In this document: in pieces, positions 43,653-60,269 of the stretch
Numbering within the stretch: position 1 is the first letter of the stretch
How the letters are laid out: every line of letters starts with the position of its first letter
NCBI RefSeq assembly: GCF_901709675.1
Contig: NC_051108.1
Location: forward strand, 434,001-498,000
Direction of reading: 5' to 3'
DNA: 64,000 bases
From: Syngnathus acus
Lineage: Eukaryota; Chordata; Actinopteri; Syngnathiformes; Syngnathidae
Translations under genes and position numbers: made by a program
The notes under the pieces: generated by a model
The model's database searches: none
What the model saw: the letters and a program-made list of their open reading frames with translations, nothing else
Told to the model about the DNA's origin: nothing

Positions 43653-44900
43653 GGCGCTGACTTCAGTCGAACTCAAATGAAAACAAACAAAAAAGGCAGC
43701 TACCGTTCGCCAGAAACCGGCGTTCAATGTCAATGAGCAGTTAAGCGACACATGAGAACACAAAGCCGATAACCCGGCTCGGCTCGGCACGGCCCGTTAA
43801 TCATTTACGATAACGCCCCTGCCCGCAGGCAACAGAACGGACTGTTTCACTTCCGGTTTGCATGTCAAGAGCGTACGGTGAAATAAATGATTATTTCTTT
43901 TTGTTATTATTTATATCATTATTATTGACACACTAGAAAGATTTGGTGAATTTTCCACAAATTCTATCCACTGAATTAAAGAGAATCGAATCGTCGTACG
44001 TTCCAACGGGAAGTCCTAGTCTGACGTCACTGCTCGTTCGACTACAAACATGGCCGCCAGATGATGCGCATGCGCAGGTGTCGTTTACGTTATACGTTTT
44101 CAGATGTATTTATTCTAAATTAATAGTCGGAGTGTTTTAATAGCAACTGGTTTGTTTGACCAGCATAAAAATACACGTGAGTTTTAAATTGTGTTTCTTT
44201 ATATAGTATACATACTATATTTTACAGATCACGGACGACATTATATTGAAGATATGAATATATACTTCTTTTTTTTCAAATTTGTTCTTTTGCTTTATTT
44301 TCTCGGATCTGTACAAAGTAGCAAATGTAACAAGGATCTCATTGAGTAGCAATGTTTTGGAGAGCTAGACCTTCGGTGTCTTTGTGCTGGCCAAAGCTCA
44401 CTTAAGGACACTTTACTAACAGCCTCACAACTCCATCATGTACACGACACATACACTCACACAGAACTAGATATCATTCTCTTTTAAGTTTTAAAAAAAT
44501 AAACACCCCAGAATGAGAAACATTTCTCGAAGGGTTTGAAATAGACAACATATCTGTGTCTATATTTAGCCTATCGGTCATAGATGTACATAATTTGAGC
44601 AAAATAAAAGCAACAAAAATTCAACAAAAAGACGACGTTTGGGCAGTCGGGGCATCTGAGACATTTTTATCATGAATGTTGGACTTTTTCCAAAACTGCC
44701 AACTTCCCGTTCAATTGCAGGCATGAGTCCAGGAGACTTTTCATTGTGTCCTTTTAGGATAGACATGTCCACCCAAATTCTGTCCTTTGGTAAAACTGAT
44801 CACCCCCGAATGTCTCAAGAACCTCTCAAATGTTGTCTGTCTATTCAGTGGAGAAGTGGACCTTCCGAGGGCAGCGAAGGGGCTGGCATTCCCGAGTCCG
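43653..44900. other. Intergenic: ABHD promoter side and fdft1 3' UTR
   Basis: No gene seen. The left part holds promoter motifs near 44022-44076. The rest is AT-rich; TTTATT near 44293 may be the minus-strand poly(A) signal of fdft1. Confidence 0.5.
44022..44076. promoter_or_regulatory. CRE / YY1-like / NRF1 cluster upstream of the ABHD gene
   Basis: A perfect CRE (TGACGTCA, 44022-44029), an ACATGGCCGCC YY1-like site and a perfect NRF1 palindrome (TGCGCATGCGCA, 44065-44076) lie within 55 bp. An ETS-like ACTTCCGG sits nearer the gene (about 43850). This mix is typical of housekeeping promoters. The ABHD start is about 370 bp away on the minus strand. Confidence 0.5.
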
Positions 44901-47900
44901 CTACTGTCCCTGCATGTCGCCGGCACCTTGGGCCCGCGCCGCCGTGGCGCTCAGGTACTGCCAGCTCACGGCCGCTAGCAGCATGGCGGCCGACAGGTAC
45001 ACGGGCGACAGGTGCTGGCTCCTGACGGGCAGGTCTGACGACTGCGATTTCTCCCTTATGAGCGCCAAGATGCGCAGCGTCTCGTCCCGCGACGGGTCCT
45101 CCAGCGAGACCTTGTGCAGAATCTGCAGGCAAAAGCACAAGGTTGAAACGGTGCCGTTGAGTCATACTTTGTTACTGTACTTAGGTTTTTTCCCTCATAT
45201 ATTTCTACTTATTTCATTTTGCCGCTTTCACTTGAAAACAGGTACATAAAAGACGGTCACCTCCTGGCTGTACTGGCTGATGATGTTCTGCACGGCTCGC
45301 ATGTTGGTGGCCTCCATCATGAGTGTGACGGCCTGCCCCTTTCGGATCTTCACCACCCCCTGGAACACCAGCGGGTTGTTGTAGCACGATGATAGGGTAG
45401 CTATCGCCATCACCTGGTCAACAAGGGCATTACAGCTGAAGCGCCACTCATTTGATATGGAAACATAAGAACTCGAGATGAGTTCAGTGCTAGCTTGTTC
45501 CATTTGTAAGAGGCGGATGCTGCGGGGCGGCCGTGTGGCCTTACCTGAGGGATGGCGCAAAAGTTGAAGACGCTCTGGTTGCGCAGGCGGGCCAGGTAGG
45601 CGATGACGTCCGGCACGTGACGCAGCGCGTCCGTGACCAGCAGGTTGAGACAGGACAGAGCCGACTCCAGCTTCTCGGGCTGCGCCAGGTCCTCCAGACG
45701 GCCCGCAAACTGGCTCCATGCCTTGCAATGATAGTGGGAAGGTGGGCAAGAAAAAAGGAGCTCTTTTCATCTTCCTTTTTTGCTACGAACAAAACCGGCG
45801 CGATGCCAACGTCGCACGTTTCCCACCTCTTGTGGCCAGAAGGCACGTCCCTCCTTGGTGTCCTCCAGATAGTCTCGGATGATGTTGGTCTTCTGGAGGA
45901 ACAGGCCCATGGAGTTGGCCAAGTCCGTGTCCCAGCCCACCTCCGGCTCCTCCAGCTGGGACGCCGAGAAGAGGCGAGACAGGCCTATGCCCACCAGCCC
46001 TGCCACAAAGTGGCAATACTGCACGGGCGAATAGCAACGAGAGAAACGGTCACACTGTGGCTCAACATTTGGCAACGGTGCACAATGTCCAAAAGTCAAA
46101 TCTTTGTTCCGAGTCACGGAACTAAAAATACACATCTCTAAAAACACTTCACGAGATCTTTAAGGTGTTCTGGGAGTTGTGTCCTAAAAGAACCAGGTTC
46201 ACCTTGTCCCACTCCTTCATGGATCCGACTTTCTTCTCCAGGAATTCCGCCATTCCGACTCCCATCCGGCGGCAGATGTCCGAGATGACCACCCGATATT
46301 CTTCAGCCAGGTTTCGGAATTCCAAAGATATCTGTTGATTGTCATCGGCCAAATATTGACCCCAAACACAATGAAAAGCCCTCAATGGGATTACGTCACA
46401 GCACAAAAAACCTACAAGCGCAAGCTTATCATTGAAGTGGCCTTTCGTCATGTGGAAGCTACTGACCGTGGGGAAGTCCTCCAGAACTTGCCGGTCTTTC
46501 TCCTGGCTCTCGCTGAAGCTCCAGGCGTCCTGGTACAGGTAGGTGTGGAAATCGTTCAGCATGGGAACTTTTTTGTCCAGGGGGATGCTCATGTCGTCCT
46601 CCACTGTGTCCAACGCCCGGAGAACCAGGTAGAAAATGCACACGGCGTGTCTGAAATAGGACAGACGGACAACTTTGGATGTCCACATAATAAAAGATCA
46701 GATCATTGTGGCTTTTGCAATTTCCAATTGGAAAGACGTGAGCTGCAACAACAGTGCAGCATGGGGCCGGCCACCCACGAGCCGAGCCGAGCCGAGCCGA
46801 GCCGAGCAGGGGGCGGGGCCACGCTTGTTTGTGTCCAACTCCCACCCACCCACTCCTTCACTCACTCACTAACTCACCTTAGCTCGCCGTCCAGGGCCTG
46901 AATGACAGCCGCAAAGCTCCTGCTGGTTTGGTTCAGGTACACGTAACACGTCCTCAGGCTCTGGCTCATGGACTCCTGGCACGACAGACAACACAAGGCC
47001 GCGTGACGACCGAAGCCCGTCGCTCTCGGAACGCTGGACGAGCGCGCGGCTCCCCGCAGGCCCCGCTCGCCCAGCCTTCGGCCCGACAGCAGCAAGCGGG
47101 GACAGGCGGGCGTCGGGCCCCGTGGCGCCACCGACAGAGAGCGCTTGAACACGGCCAGCGAGATGGGGCACTTGCAGCACGCTCCAGCGGCCATGCGACG
47201 TCAGTGGTAGCACGAGCGAGAAGCCGCAGCGGCTTGGCTCGACGCGTGCGTGCGTGCGTGCGCGCGCGCTGTGTAGAGGGCGTCAGGGGAGCAACTGCCG
47301 AGACAACCTTGGAGTCAGTCGGCTCAACATTTTGCAATACGGAGAAGCCTCCGCCTTCCTCCGCAACCTTGGCGCTAGCTTCGTGGACGCGAATAAATAG
47401 ACCCCATGTTTGGCAAGGAATGAACGTCAACGGCGCCGCCATATTGAATGTGTCAATAAACAAGAACAATTCCTACTAATGGAAGCCGGTGCAACATTAC
47501 TATAAGTGCATACCTTGAATAAAAATATACCTTAAGATGGAATGCAATTATAACGGACTTAGAAGTGAATGCAACTGAACTGTACTTTCTTCTCTATTCT
47601 ATATTTTCATTGTGTCTTCTCTTTTTGATTGTTGACAACTGTTTGACACTGCAGTACTTACTGCACAACTCCCAATGTGCAGCTTTGGTGCAGGTAGTAT
47701 TACATTTTTCAAAACAATTACAAAAATACAAACAAAAGGTATTTTGTCACCACCTAGTGGCCGACTCATGTAATTGCACAAACTTGTGGATCCTTCCACT
47801 GGTTAGCCTCTTTCAAATTATTTGCAGACACGTCTCGATTCTGCCACGCTAAAGAATTTAAACTTTAATTCATAACACAATAACGTTTGGGTTCGCACGT

Positions 47901-48145
47901 GTTGATACTTGCCGGGGTGACACTGACGTCAAAACAGCGGGATTAGCGGCCAAACCCCTTACATAATAAATCCTCCAACATATTGCAGAAGATATGAAAT
48001 CTCCCTTATTTGTCTTCCTTGAGATGATTGCTCCAGTTTTACTCACGTAATCCAATTTGGGCATGACGGCTCGGCAGCCTCCCATTTTAAATTTAAACAG
48101 GTTGTAAATCTCTTCCGGGTGGCCGAGAGACTTGAGGATGTCCAT
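44901..48145 (-). CDS. fdft1: Squalene synthase (farnesyl-diphosphate farnesyltransferase), complete
   Basis: ER enzyme that joins two farnesyl diphosphates to squalene with NADPH, the first committed step of sterol synthesis. Eight exons: 48047-48145, 46878-46975, 46467-46650, 46203-46331, 45827-46018, 45545-45721, 45261-45413 and 44901-45122, giving 417 aa, exactly the human length. Both Mg-diphosphate aspartate motifs are present: DTVEDD in exon 3 and DYLED in exon 5 ([13 protein letters not shown]). Also visible are [28 protein letters not shown] and [16 protein letters not shown]. The C-terminus has the ER-anchoring helix ([15 protein letters not shown]). The promoter has four CCAAT boxes (separate entry). 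It lies next to gata4, as in human 8p23. Confidence 0.96.
46783..46808. repeat. (GAGCC)5 repeat in an fdft1 intron
   Basis: Five pentanucleotide units in the 227-bp intron between exons 2 and 3. Confidence 0.85.
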
Positions 48146-49663
48146 GTTGCCGACTCAATCGGACTGCAGGAAGCGTAAAACAAAATGCCCGTGGATGCGA
48201 GAAGAAATAATAAAGATACTCGAAGGTATATTGAAGACTGCATGCACTTTCTTTCTCCCGGCTGGGGCCAGATCGACTCACGCCTCCGATTGGCTGGCAG
48301 AGCATGGGCTAGGGGGCAGTGGCCAATGGGCGAGCAGTGCGGCTGGTGTGATGTCCCGCCTCCTCGTACGTCACCACAGCTTGGCTTTTCATTGGCTTTT
48401 CCATCCCCGGTGTCATAAACCCTGGCCAATCGTTGAAACGGGCTGGAAATATAGATCGATGCAGTCTTTGATACACCAAGCTGATTGAGCCACTAGTGAA
48501 AGGAACGCCCACCACAAGATACGGACGAACATATTTGAAGTCACGCAATTGATGACAGACTTACTGGTCCTGGCACAAGGTACATCTGCACAATCTACTG
48601 AGGTGCTTCTAAAGACACAGCATTTTGCATGAGAACATAATCACACCAACAAACAAAACCAAAACCATATACGTAAGTAAGTCTGGCAGAGCGAGTTGGA
48701 CGACGATACATTATTGGTAGCAAATAGTGTTTTCTGGACCAATTAAGTGAAACTGGGTCAAATTAGAAAGGAGCATCATATATTTATTGTTTGGATAGAG
48801 GCGTGAAGTGAAATGTTGAACAGAATTGGTCTGACATTGGAGCCCCCCTTTTCTTCATTAAACATGAACGACAACATGTCAACTCACCACATTTGCAAGT
48901 TGTATAGGTAGTGTCACGTTAGTGGGTGCTAATGCATTTTCTGGGGTTTTGCAATATCGCCCAAACGAATTTTTTGTTTTGTTTTGAACTTTTGATACTG
49001 GAGTGAAGAGCCTTTACATTAATGTAAGTAAAAGTTGCGGCTTTTCTATAATATACCACATTTACACACTTGCCACCAGAAATACTCTACAATCATTCTA
49101 CACAATGAAACTTTGAGCCTACTAAGCTGCTTCATAATGAACTGATTATGTCACTATGTTTGGAAATAAATACTATTGTATAACAGGATCCCAACAGTGA
49201 GAGTGTAAATCAATTTTTTTTTCAAAATAGTAGACAATGACATAAAGGGCGGGCCCTATTTTTTGTGTACAAAAAAGGCAACAATTTAGTTTTGCCACTT
49301 TGTGTCATTTCTCCATACCGAAATGTTCTTGATAATGGACGTGATGATACAATCGCTATCGCTTTAAAGCACTTGAAGATAATATTTGGATATTCTGTGA
49401 CGAGAAATGCCAACGCCTGGCCACGTAACGGGAAAACGTAGCAACTTTTCTACAAATGCCGCTGTAGTTGACGCCCGTCACCTTCGGCGTGTGCGACTTT
49501 GCCTGAGTAGATGCGTCAATACTGACCTGGACATTGAACTCTGACCTGTTTAATTGTGTCACAAATGGAATTGGACGTGGAGCCTTGCGATTCAATCATC
49601 TGTCAAAATTGAACCTTGTCACAGCGCTCCGCCCCCGTCGGCCCACCCACGCACGTCTTGGTC
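48146..49663. other. fdft1 promoter and gata4 3' UTR region
   Basis: Apart from the fdft1 promoter, the stretch is AT-rich with no convincing open frame. It should hold the gata4 3' UTR; minus-strand poly(A) candidates (TTTATT) occur near 48781. Confidence 0.5.
48240..48440 (-). promoter_or_regulatory. fdft1 proximal promoter with four NF-Y (CCAAT) boxes
   Basis: Inverted or direct CCAAT boxes at 48289-48293, 48323-48327, 48391-48395 and 48426-48430 fit the NF-Y consensus (for example GGCCAATGGG). A TACGTCACC element at 48367-48375 lies between them. They are about 145-285 bp upstream of the start codon. Mammalian squalene synthase promoters are driven by SREBP with NF-Y, so sterol control is likely, though no perfect sterol element was found by eye. 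Confidence 0.65.
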
Positions 49664-53405
<3,742 letters not shown>

Positions 53406-55116
53406 ATTCTCTCCTGGAAGCTGCACATCCGACTCACCGGAACGAAGGCAAGTTGGGGTGCACTTGTGCGACAATTAAAAAAAAAGAAAGAAAAAAAACT
53501 TATAATGTGACTTGAAGCGTGCTCATCACGTCAAAAAAGAGCTGCAGTCGCTGCTGTCCGCCGGTCAACCAGTGCGATTGAATCTTATCAAATTAACAAG
53601 TGAAGGGAGAGAAAAGAGGAGGAGGAGGAGGAGTGAATACTTAGCTCGATCAAGATCTCTCTCTCTTTCTCGGCCTTGCACGCTCTCCCAAAATTGCACC
53701 GTTGCATTGTTGTTTTGGTGCAGTTTGCACGTTTAATCCAAGAAAAATCTCGAGACAAACGTCTGTGAAAATGTCTTTTCATTTGTAAAGTTAAAATCAC
53801 TCAATTCACACTGAAGGGAAAGCTTGACACGTCATAATAATAATAATAATGAGAATAATTCATCAAAATAGATATTTGATTTTTGCTTTCTGCAATACAG
53901 TCTGGTGTCTAAAATGATTGTAATTATTGTTGAAATCTATCTGTCTGTCCTTCTACACACCGTATGAGCTGAGTGGAAATGGGGAACTGTCATCAATGTG
54001 TAACTGCAAGCACAGCGATAAGCCGGCTAATAATATTAAGGCGTGTCTGCATGGAAGAGCGCTACACCGCCGTTGGAGCAAAGAGTGTTGTGGCCTGGTT
54101 GTCATGGTTACCACCATGGCAGCCACAAAAAAATGAACAGCAAAGAAATAACACATAAGCATGATCATACATGAAGGATATGGCCAGGAGTGACTTTTCC
54201 TAATGATTCCTTCCGCTTGCAGTTTGTTGCGAACGAACCGACGTGTGTTTGCGTGACATCCTTTGGGGTCAAGGTATGTTGCTTCCAGGAAATCACAAAA
54301 GATGTCAAGCAGGCACCAGGAAAAGTGTCCCCGTCTTGGCTGGGCCAGCGTCTCAATCATGTGGGGGTCACACACATGCTCCCAGACTACGGTAGACTCC
54401 TGGCTCCAGGAAGAAGCCATCACATGGTGACGCAGGAAGCCCGAGACGACACCACCGCCGTGTCTGGTGTCATTTCACCGCCTCAGCGTAAATCCTTTTT
54501 GTTTTCGACCGCCGATCGCACTCATTTGACTCGGCCGATCTGATCAGGCCAATCATCGGCGCGCCGCTCGCTCGGCTGTTAATGATGAAACAGTGCTAAT
54601 CAATAGGGACTTAGCGTGCGTGTGTTATTGGACAGTATGCTTGAGGATTAAACGTGTTTGACCAGCTAAGGTCACAAAGTCACGCAGGCGAGACGCAAGT
54701 TCTTTCCCTTTGCTTTGCGACACACACACAACCACACACACGTCGAGCAGCCGTGTGTTTGTGGAGCAATAATTAACTCCTCAGTTGCAGGCGGGTTGTC
54801 ATTGGTTGAACCGGACCGGCCCGACCGTTGGCGCTGTTTGTTTACAGTGCAGCTCAAACACTCAATGACACCTAATAAGGATGCAATGAGCCAAAGTGAC
54901 GGGCCACATGGCTTTCAAAGTGGACTGCAGCGAGGGCTCGGTTTTGCTCCGATTGAAAATGTTCCGTTCTTCTTGTCACCTTTCAGATTTTTTTTTCCCG
55001 GTCAATATTTGCTTGCTATTTCACACTGTGGCCCTCAAAGCTGTTTTTTTTTTTTTTGCTGATGTGTATTTTTAGCATTAAGAGCTATCCACGGGGCTCC
55101 CGGGTCCTCTCCTGTT

Positions 55117-56471
55117 GATAAGCAGCAGCCAAAGTCCGCCGGCAAGCCAAGGCCTGAGGAACAAACAGGGAAGGCACGTCCACGTCCACATTTTTGCAGC
55201 GCTCGTGTTGAACGGACAAAGGCCACGGGAATCACTTCAAGTGCCACTGCAAATTTTTATTTTGGGAGCCTGAATGCAATCGCTTTTCTGAAAGTCAGAA
55301 AATGCTTCTTTCCTGAGATGATGACGCAGTAGGCGTGTGCTAAAAACGATGGCGGCGGCGGCGGTCCGACACACGCGCGGCTCCGTGGGAAGGCCCTTTG
55401 TTTGCACGAGGAGGAGCGCCGGAGGGGGAACGTCAGGTTAGGTAAAGGTGACGCGACGTGGTCGCAACCAGGGGTCGCGCAGAGTTCAGCAGGTGGGGCT
55501 GAAGATGCCTGGATGACAGCGACTTGCTTCCTGTCCCAAATCAACCCCGCCCCTTTTTGAGAACTCAGGAAGCAAGAGGAGAACAAGCGGGACTGTCAAA
55601 ACACAAATAGTCGATAACAGCGGGAATATTCCTGTTTGGACAAAAAGAGCATGGAAAGAAAGCCTTTGAGAAGGAGAGCGCGACCGAGAGGAGCACAGCG
55701 AAGATGCCGCCAGACGGGACGAGCGACGCAAAACAAAAGCGGCTCCACGCTCGGCCCGCTCTTATCTGACCGTGGGCCTTATCCACCGCCGGGCCGGCTC
55801 TGTTAGTGTAACCCCAATCCCCCCTCCGCTCTTCTCCTTCCACCTCATCCCTGGAAACCAAAAAATACAAAGGCCCGGCCCTTTTTGGCGGCGGGCCCGA
55901 GCGGACCCCGTTATCAGCGCCGGCCTGACGTCACGGGGGCCCGCCGGTGCTGGGGCCGGAGACAGAGGCCGATAGCGCCGCACACGCGGGCTGTGGGAAC
56001 CGAGGACCCGGCCCACCTCGACCAATAGCGGGCTAGCATTGGCACATTGAGGCCAAAGCAATTGAGGGGGGGGGGGACTTTATGCATTTGGGCATTTGCG
56101 GTGTCAGATTAGTTGGGGGGGGGGGGGGACGGGACGGGTCATCGGGTGCAGGTTTGATGGGAGAGGGCGGCAGTGGTCCAAGTTGGCTAGGTTCACATCA
56201 TTAGTTTCAGGTGCAGCACTCCCAAAGAGAGCAAACACCTTGGCTCGGCCCGGCCCGGGCGACTCCCACTCAAACCCTCTTCACAATGGTCACAGCTCCC
56301 CATTCGGACCTTTGCTTTGGCTTGGGGAGCGGGAACCGGGCCATCAATCTGTCCCTCGCCTGAAGGTTCATTTCCACATTGGCCCTCCTCGGAGCGTCTC
56401 AGATGTTTTCCGAGATGGATCTCTCGGATGGGGAGTGGAGACACACTTATCAGTGGCTTGTCCCCGATAAG
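55117..56471. promoter_or_regulatory. GATA-site cluster with CRE upstream of gata4
   Basis: WGATAR-type sites occur at 55117 (GATAAG), 55762 (TTATCT), 55779 (TTATCC), 55911 (TTATCA), 56448 (TTATCA) and 56466 (GATAAG), with further GATAAC at 55613. A perfect CRE is at 55926-55933 in a GC-rich patch. This lies 1.7-3.1 kb upstream of the gata4 start codon and is a candidate promoter or enhancer with autoregulation. Confidence 0.45.
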
Positions 56472-58271
56472 ACGGAGAAGATTTGTAACGGTTACGCTCG
56501 CTCAGTCCCACGTTTGAGTGTGTATTGCTCCCTTTCTCTCTTGCTGACCTCCGCAAGTGGGAGGAACAAAACGACGGCCTTGACAGACGGCAGCGGAGGG
56601 GTGAGACGTAGCCTAAGAGTCGGGCGGGCGGGCTGGCGAAAAAAAGCAGGCCAGCGTTGTTTTCCCAATGGCTGCCTCTCACTCCCTCCTCCTCCTCCTC
56701 CTCCTCCTCCCTAAATGGCGGCCTTGGCTGCAAAATAATGAGTCAGGTTGCGTCAAGAGGAAAGAAGAATTGCAGGTAGCGAGAGGCGCAAGAGGAACGT
56801 GAGTGGAACGCCACCCAGCCCTGCCTTGTCGGGGTCCGTCTGCGCAATAGCTCATTTGTCTTTTTAATTGGTCCCGACCGGCTGCGGCGGTCCAGCCGAA
56901 GGTCTGGACCACTGCCGGCTTTAAGTAAACCACTGGTAGGAAACACTGAGCTGAGCAGAGCGAGCGGCGGATCGCAGAGTGCAAAATCCGACCTGGCAAA
57001 GACAACTTTGGATGATCCAAAAGTTTCTCGGTTCTGGTAAATGAAAGCTTTTGTTTTCTTTTTGAGCGTGGCCCCAAATACGACACGGACTCCCTTTATT
57101 GGACAGGTCTGCCTGCTTGAGCTCTTGAGTCAAGCCAGCCAAACTTTGAAGTTCACTTTTAAGTCCTCATGGGGAGTTTGCTTTGTTGCGTGGCATCGCC
57201 GACATCACGTTTGGCTAACTCGGGTGATTCCGATGCATCTGGGCTAAATCTTGCCATCCCAAACAACATTTCCGTCGTCGTCCTCCTCCCACTGCATGCG
57301 TGCGTGCGTGTGTGTGTGTGGCGTCTCGAGCTGGACTGCGAATCCATCAAAGCTTATCATTATAAGTAAACATGACAGAGTGGACACAATGTCTTGTGTG
57401 CCGCCAGACTTGCTATCTGGCGCTTGCGAGGCGTATCTGCCATGATGTAGTGATGTGGCGCTGGCTTCGTCTAAAGCAGCGTCTGAGTGCGGCCGTGGGA
57501 GCATATATACATCTATCTCCGTGTGTGTGTGTGTGTGCAGGCGGCAATAGCACGCTCAAGTTCCCTCGAGCGGGAACATTACCTCCACGGTGCATAAAAA
57601 GCTGACTAAGTGCGGAGATGACGAGGTCATAAATCATACTGGAATTTATGGCTGTTATTTATCAGCCGCTGTTTGTGGGGCCTCATATTTGCACCTATAG
57701 GCTGTTCATTTTTTTTGGGTCAGAAAAGGATTATTACTGTGCGAGACAAGTCTCTTTTTTATGGCAGATGAAATCAGGGGAGAGTTACAAAGCAGATTAA
57801 CCACACAGCCTGTTTTGGAAGCATTGACGGCATTGAGATGCATACAAAGAAAGTCAAGCCATCTTCTGTGGCTCTCAGCGCGCATGTTGCGTCCAGTCCA
57901 CGTGTTACAACATCACTGATAAGCAAGGTAAACAATCGGCCGCTCTTGTTTGCGCCCTTGCCACGGTCATGTGATCCAGAAAGAATGAAAGAGTGTTACA
58001 GGAGGGGGCCATCTTGTTTTTTTTTCTCTGTATACTTTTGGAGGCTCCTTCAGAATCCGCACTCCCGCTTTGAGAGCAGAAAGCTCAGCGCTGATAACCT
58101 CGGGCTGACCGCGCGCGTCGATCCAGGGTCAGAGGTCACGCGCCGGCTCGGCACAGCTCGTGACGGTGGCCGTGGTGGCAGCGCACCGGATGGATACAAG
58201 CGCGTCTCCATCACTTTCGGGTTCGGATAGATCGGTTAGGCTGCATGCGCGTTTGTGATCAGGGGCAATTA

Positions 58272-58319
58272 GGTAACCTTACGGTAACCTCTTACTAAGT
58301 AATGCGTTGAGTGACGTCA
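58272..58319. promoter_or_regulatory. GGTAACC pair and perfect CRE
   Basis: Two GGTAACC copies 11 bp apart (58272-58278 and 58283-58289), about one helical turn, are followed by TGACGTCA at 58312-58319. Function unknown; it lies about 2 kb upstream of the oxr1 start codon. Confidence 0.35.
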
Positions 58320-59407
58320 CCGATTTGGGCGCACCGGAAATAATGCGTTTTACAGTCGCTATTTTAACTTCGTCGGAGAACAATCTATTAGGATGTATTG
58401 CGATATCGAAGTGACGCAACTTGAATAACAATTAATAGAAACAAACAAACAAACGTGGATCACAGCACTTTATTCATTCAAACTTCAAGTCACGGCGCAA
58501 AATCGCTGTTAAGTTTTCAAGAGGATGCTCTTTGTCCTTACATCAGCTCTATAAATAACAAGCGCAGGCGCCTGCCTCGAATATTTCTCCTCCTAATTGG
58601 CGGGCCTGTCAAGTATCCTTCTGTCTTGTAAACAAAACCGACAGAAGAACTAACTGCCTTTTCACACGTTATATCGTTGGAAAGAATTGCGGGCCCCCTC
58701 GTGTGCATCGATCACGGTTTGTGTGACGTACGAGAGCGTTGTCAAGTGTTGAGCTTGGGCGTCTTCCTGCAGCCGCCGCCGCGCTTCTCACAAAGTAGCG
58801 GCGCTAGTCTAAGCTGGACCTTTGCGTGACGTCTGGGCAAATCATTTGGGATCTCCTCAAGGCCCCTCCGAAGTAACATGTAAGTGTTGGCAATTTATCT
58901 CGTCACTTTAGCAAAACAATAGCTGAAATAAATACTTTTTTGATTTGGAAACATGTCGAAAAGTGAGACAAGTGGCAAGCGGCGTCTTCGCTCATGCAAA
59001 ATGGTGGAAAACATTGCCACTTATAGGCGAAATGGCTGGATTGCATCCTCTTTGGATGAAGTCAAGGATTTTTAATGGGGTGCCATTCATTAAATGGCGT
59101 TGACTTTCATACCTATATTTACCTCGCCAGAGGGGGGGGAAAAAAAAAAAAAAGTCACGTCGAGACATTTTACTGCAGAGGTGACACGCATGATATCATC
59201 AATCAAAGTCTTTTCTGTTTCTTTGTTTTTATGCCTTAAAAAGAATACCTCTCAAAGATAGGCTGTAAAACAAGGACAAATCCAAGTTAGAGGGCCGGAA
59301 AGTTTGATTTGAGCACGTTAAGAGCGTATGTTTATTGCTGTTTACACTTGATTTCCCCCGTAGAGGGCGTCAACGTCGCGTCCAGCTCGAAAGGAACTTG
59401 CGCAAGG

Positions 59408-59418
59408 ATGCACGCGAG
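59408..59418 (+). other. Possible alternative oxr1 first exon end
   Basis: ATG CAC GCG AG followed by gtatgt has the same phase as the main oxr1 first exon and could splice to exon 2 at 60672, giving an MHARLKRRR start. Weak evidence: one short open block and one splice signal. Confidence 0.18.
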
Positions 59419-59504
59419 GTATGTGCTAAAAGCGCTCGACTTTTGAACGATACCATCATAAAGTCACAGGGAGCGAACGACGAGCGGCGTGGAACGTGCA
59501 AGTA

Positions 59505-59575
59505 ACGAGTCGCCTCGCGTTGCGTCGCGTCGCGTAGCCGCCTCGCGTTGCGTCGCGTAGCGTAGCGTAGCGTCC
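59505..59575. repeat. CGTAG/CGTCG short repeats
   Basis: Two imperfect copies of a CGCCTCGCGTTGCGTCGCGT unit followed by GCGTA repeats in the CpG-rich region upstream of oxr1. Confidence 0.8.
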
Positions 59576-59963
59576 CTCCGCCCGCCCATTGTCCTGCCAG
59601 CAGAGCCGCTGCTACCAGTTAGCAAGCGCGTTAGCATCATCAGCTGGGGAAACTGGACCTTGCTCCTTCGGCGTTCCATTCGGGACGCAAGCACAGACTG
59701 TTGGCTTGCAGGCAGGCAAGCAGGCGGGCAGGAAGGAAGGAAGGCAGACGTTGGCGTCGTTCGCTCTGTCCGTCCGTCCCTCCGTCCGTCGATGGCGTTG
59801 TGGAATCATGCCGTTGTGTGAGCAAACGCCGATGCAAAGGCAGCAATGCAGCTAGATGGCAAGAGGGTAAAACGTCGCCACTTTCACCACCAATTCGCCT
59901 GCTTATGTAACGTTGGGTTGTCTTCGTCATAATGGTGCCCAAGTTCAAGGCTTTGGGGCAGGG

Positions 59964-59965
<2 letters not shown>

Positions 59966-60013
<48 letters not shown>
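59966..60013. repeat. (CTTG)n microsatellite
   Basis: Eleven to twelve CTTG units, about 260 bp upstream of the oxr1 start codon. Confidence 0.95.
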
Positions 60014-60014
<1 letters not shown>

Positions 60015-60269
60015 ATAACACGGGGAGCAGCGTTAAGCGTAAGCAGATGTGTGTTTTAGTTCATGCACAGTTTGAAGGATGCCCCCGCCCCTGCCCTCGC
60101 TTTTGTTGTTGCACCGAGCATGACCAAAGGCTCTTAACCGGGGTGTGTGCATCTTCCCTTTGCAGGAGGAGAAAGACGGGCGGCGGCAGCAGCAGCAGCA
60201 GCAGCAACAACGTGTAGGGTGGATGGATGAATGCAGTTTGATGTGCCCGAGCATGCACGTTTAGCACCA

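Larger units (their letters stand above)
53406..60269. other. Noncoding stretch between gata4 and oxr1
   Basis: No protein-coding exon recognised. It should contain the gata4 leader exon and promoter (see 55117-56471), the oxr1 promoter toward the right end, a GGTAACC pair with a CRE at 58272-58319, CGTAG-type repeats at 59505-59575 and a CTTG run at 59966-60013. Longer frames here are not supported by any homology I can see. Confidence 0.6.
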
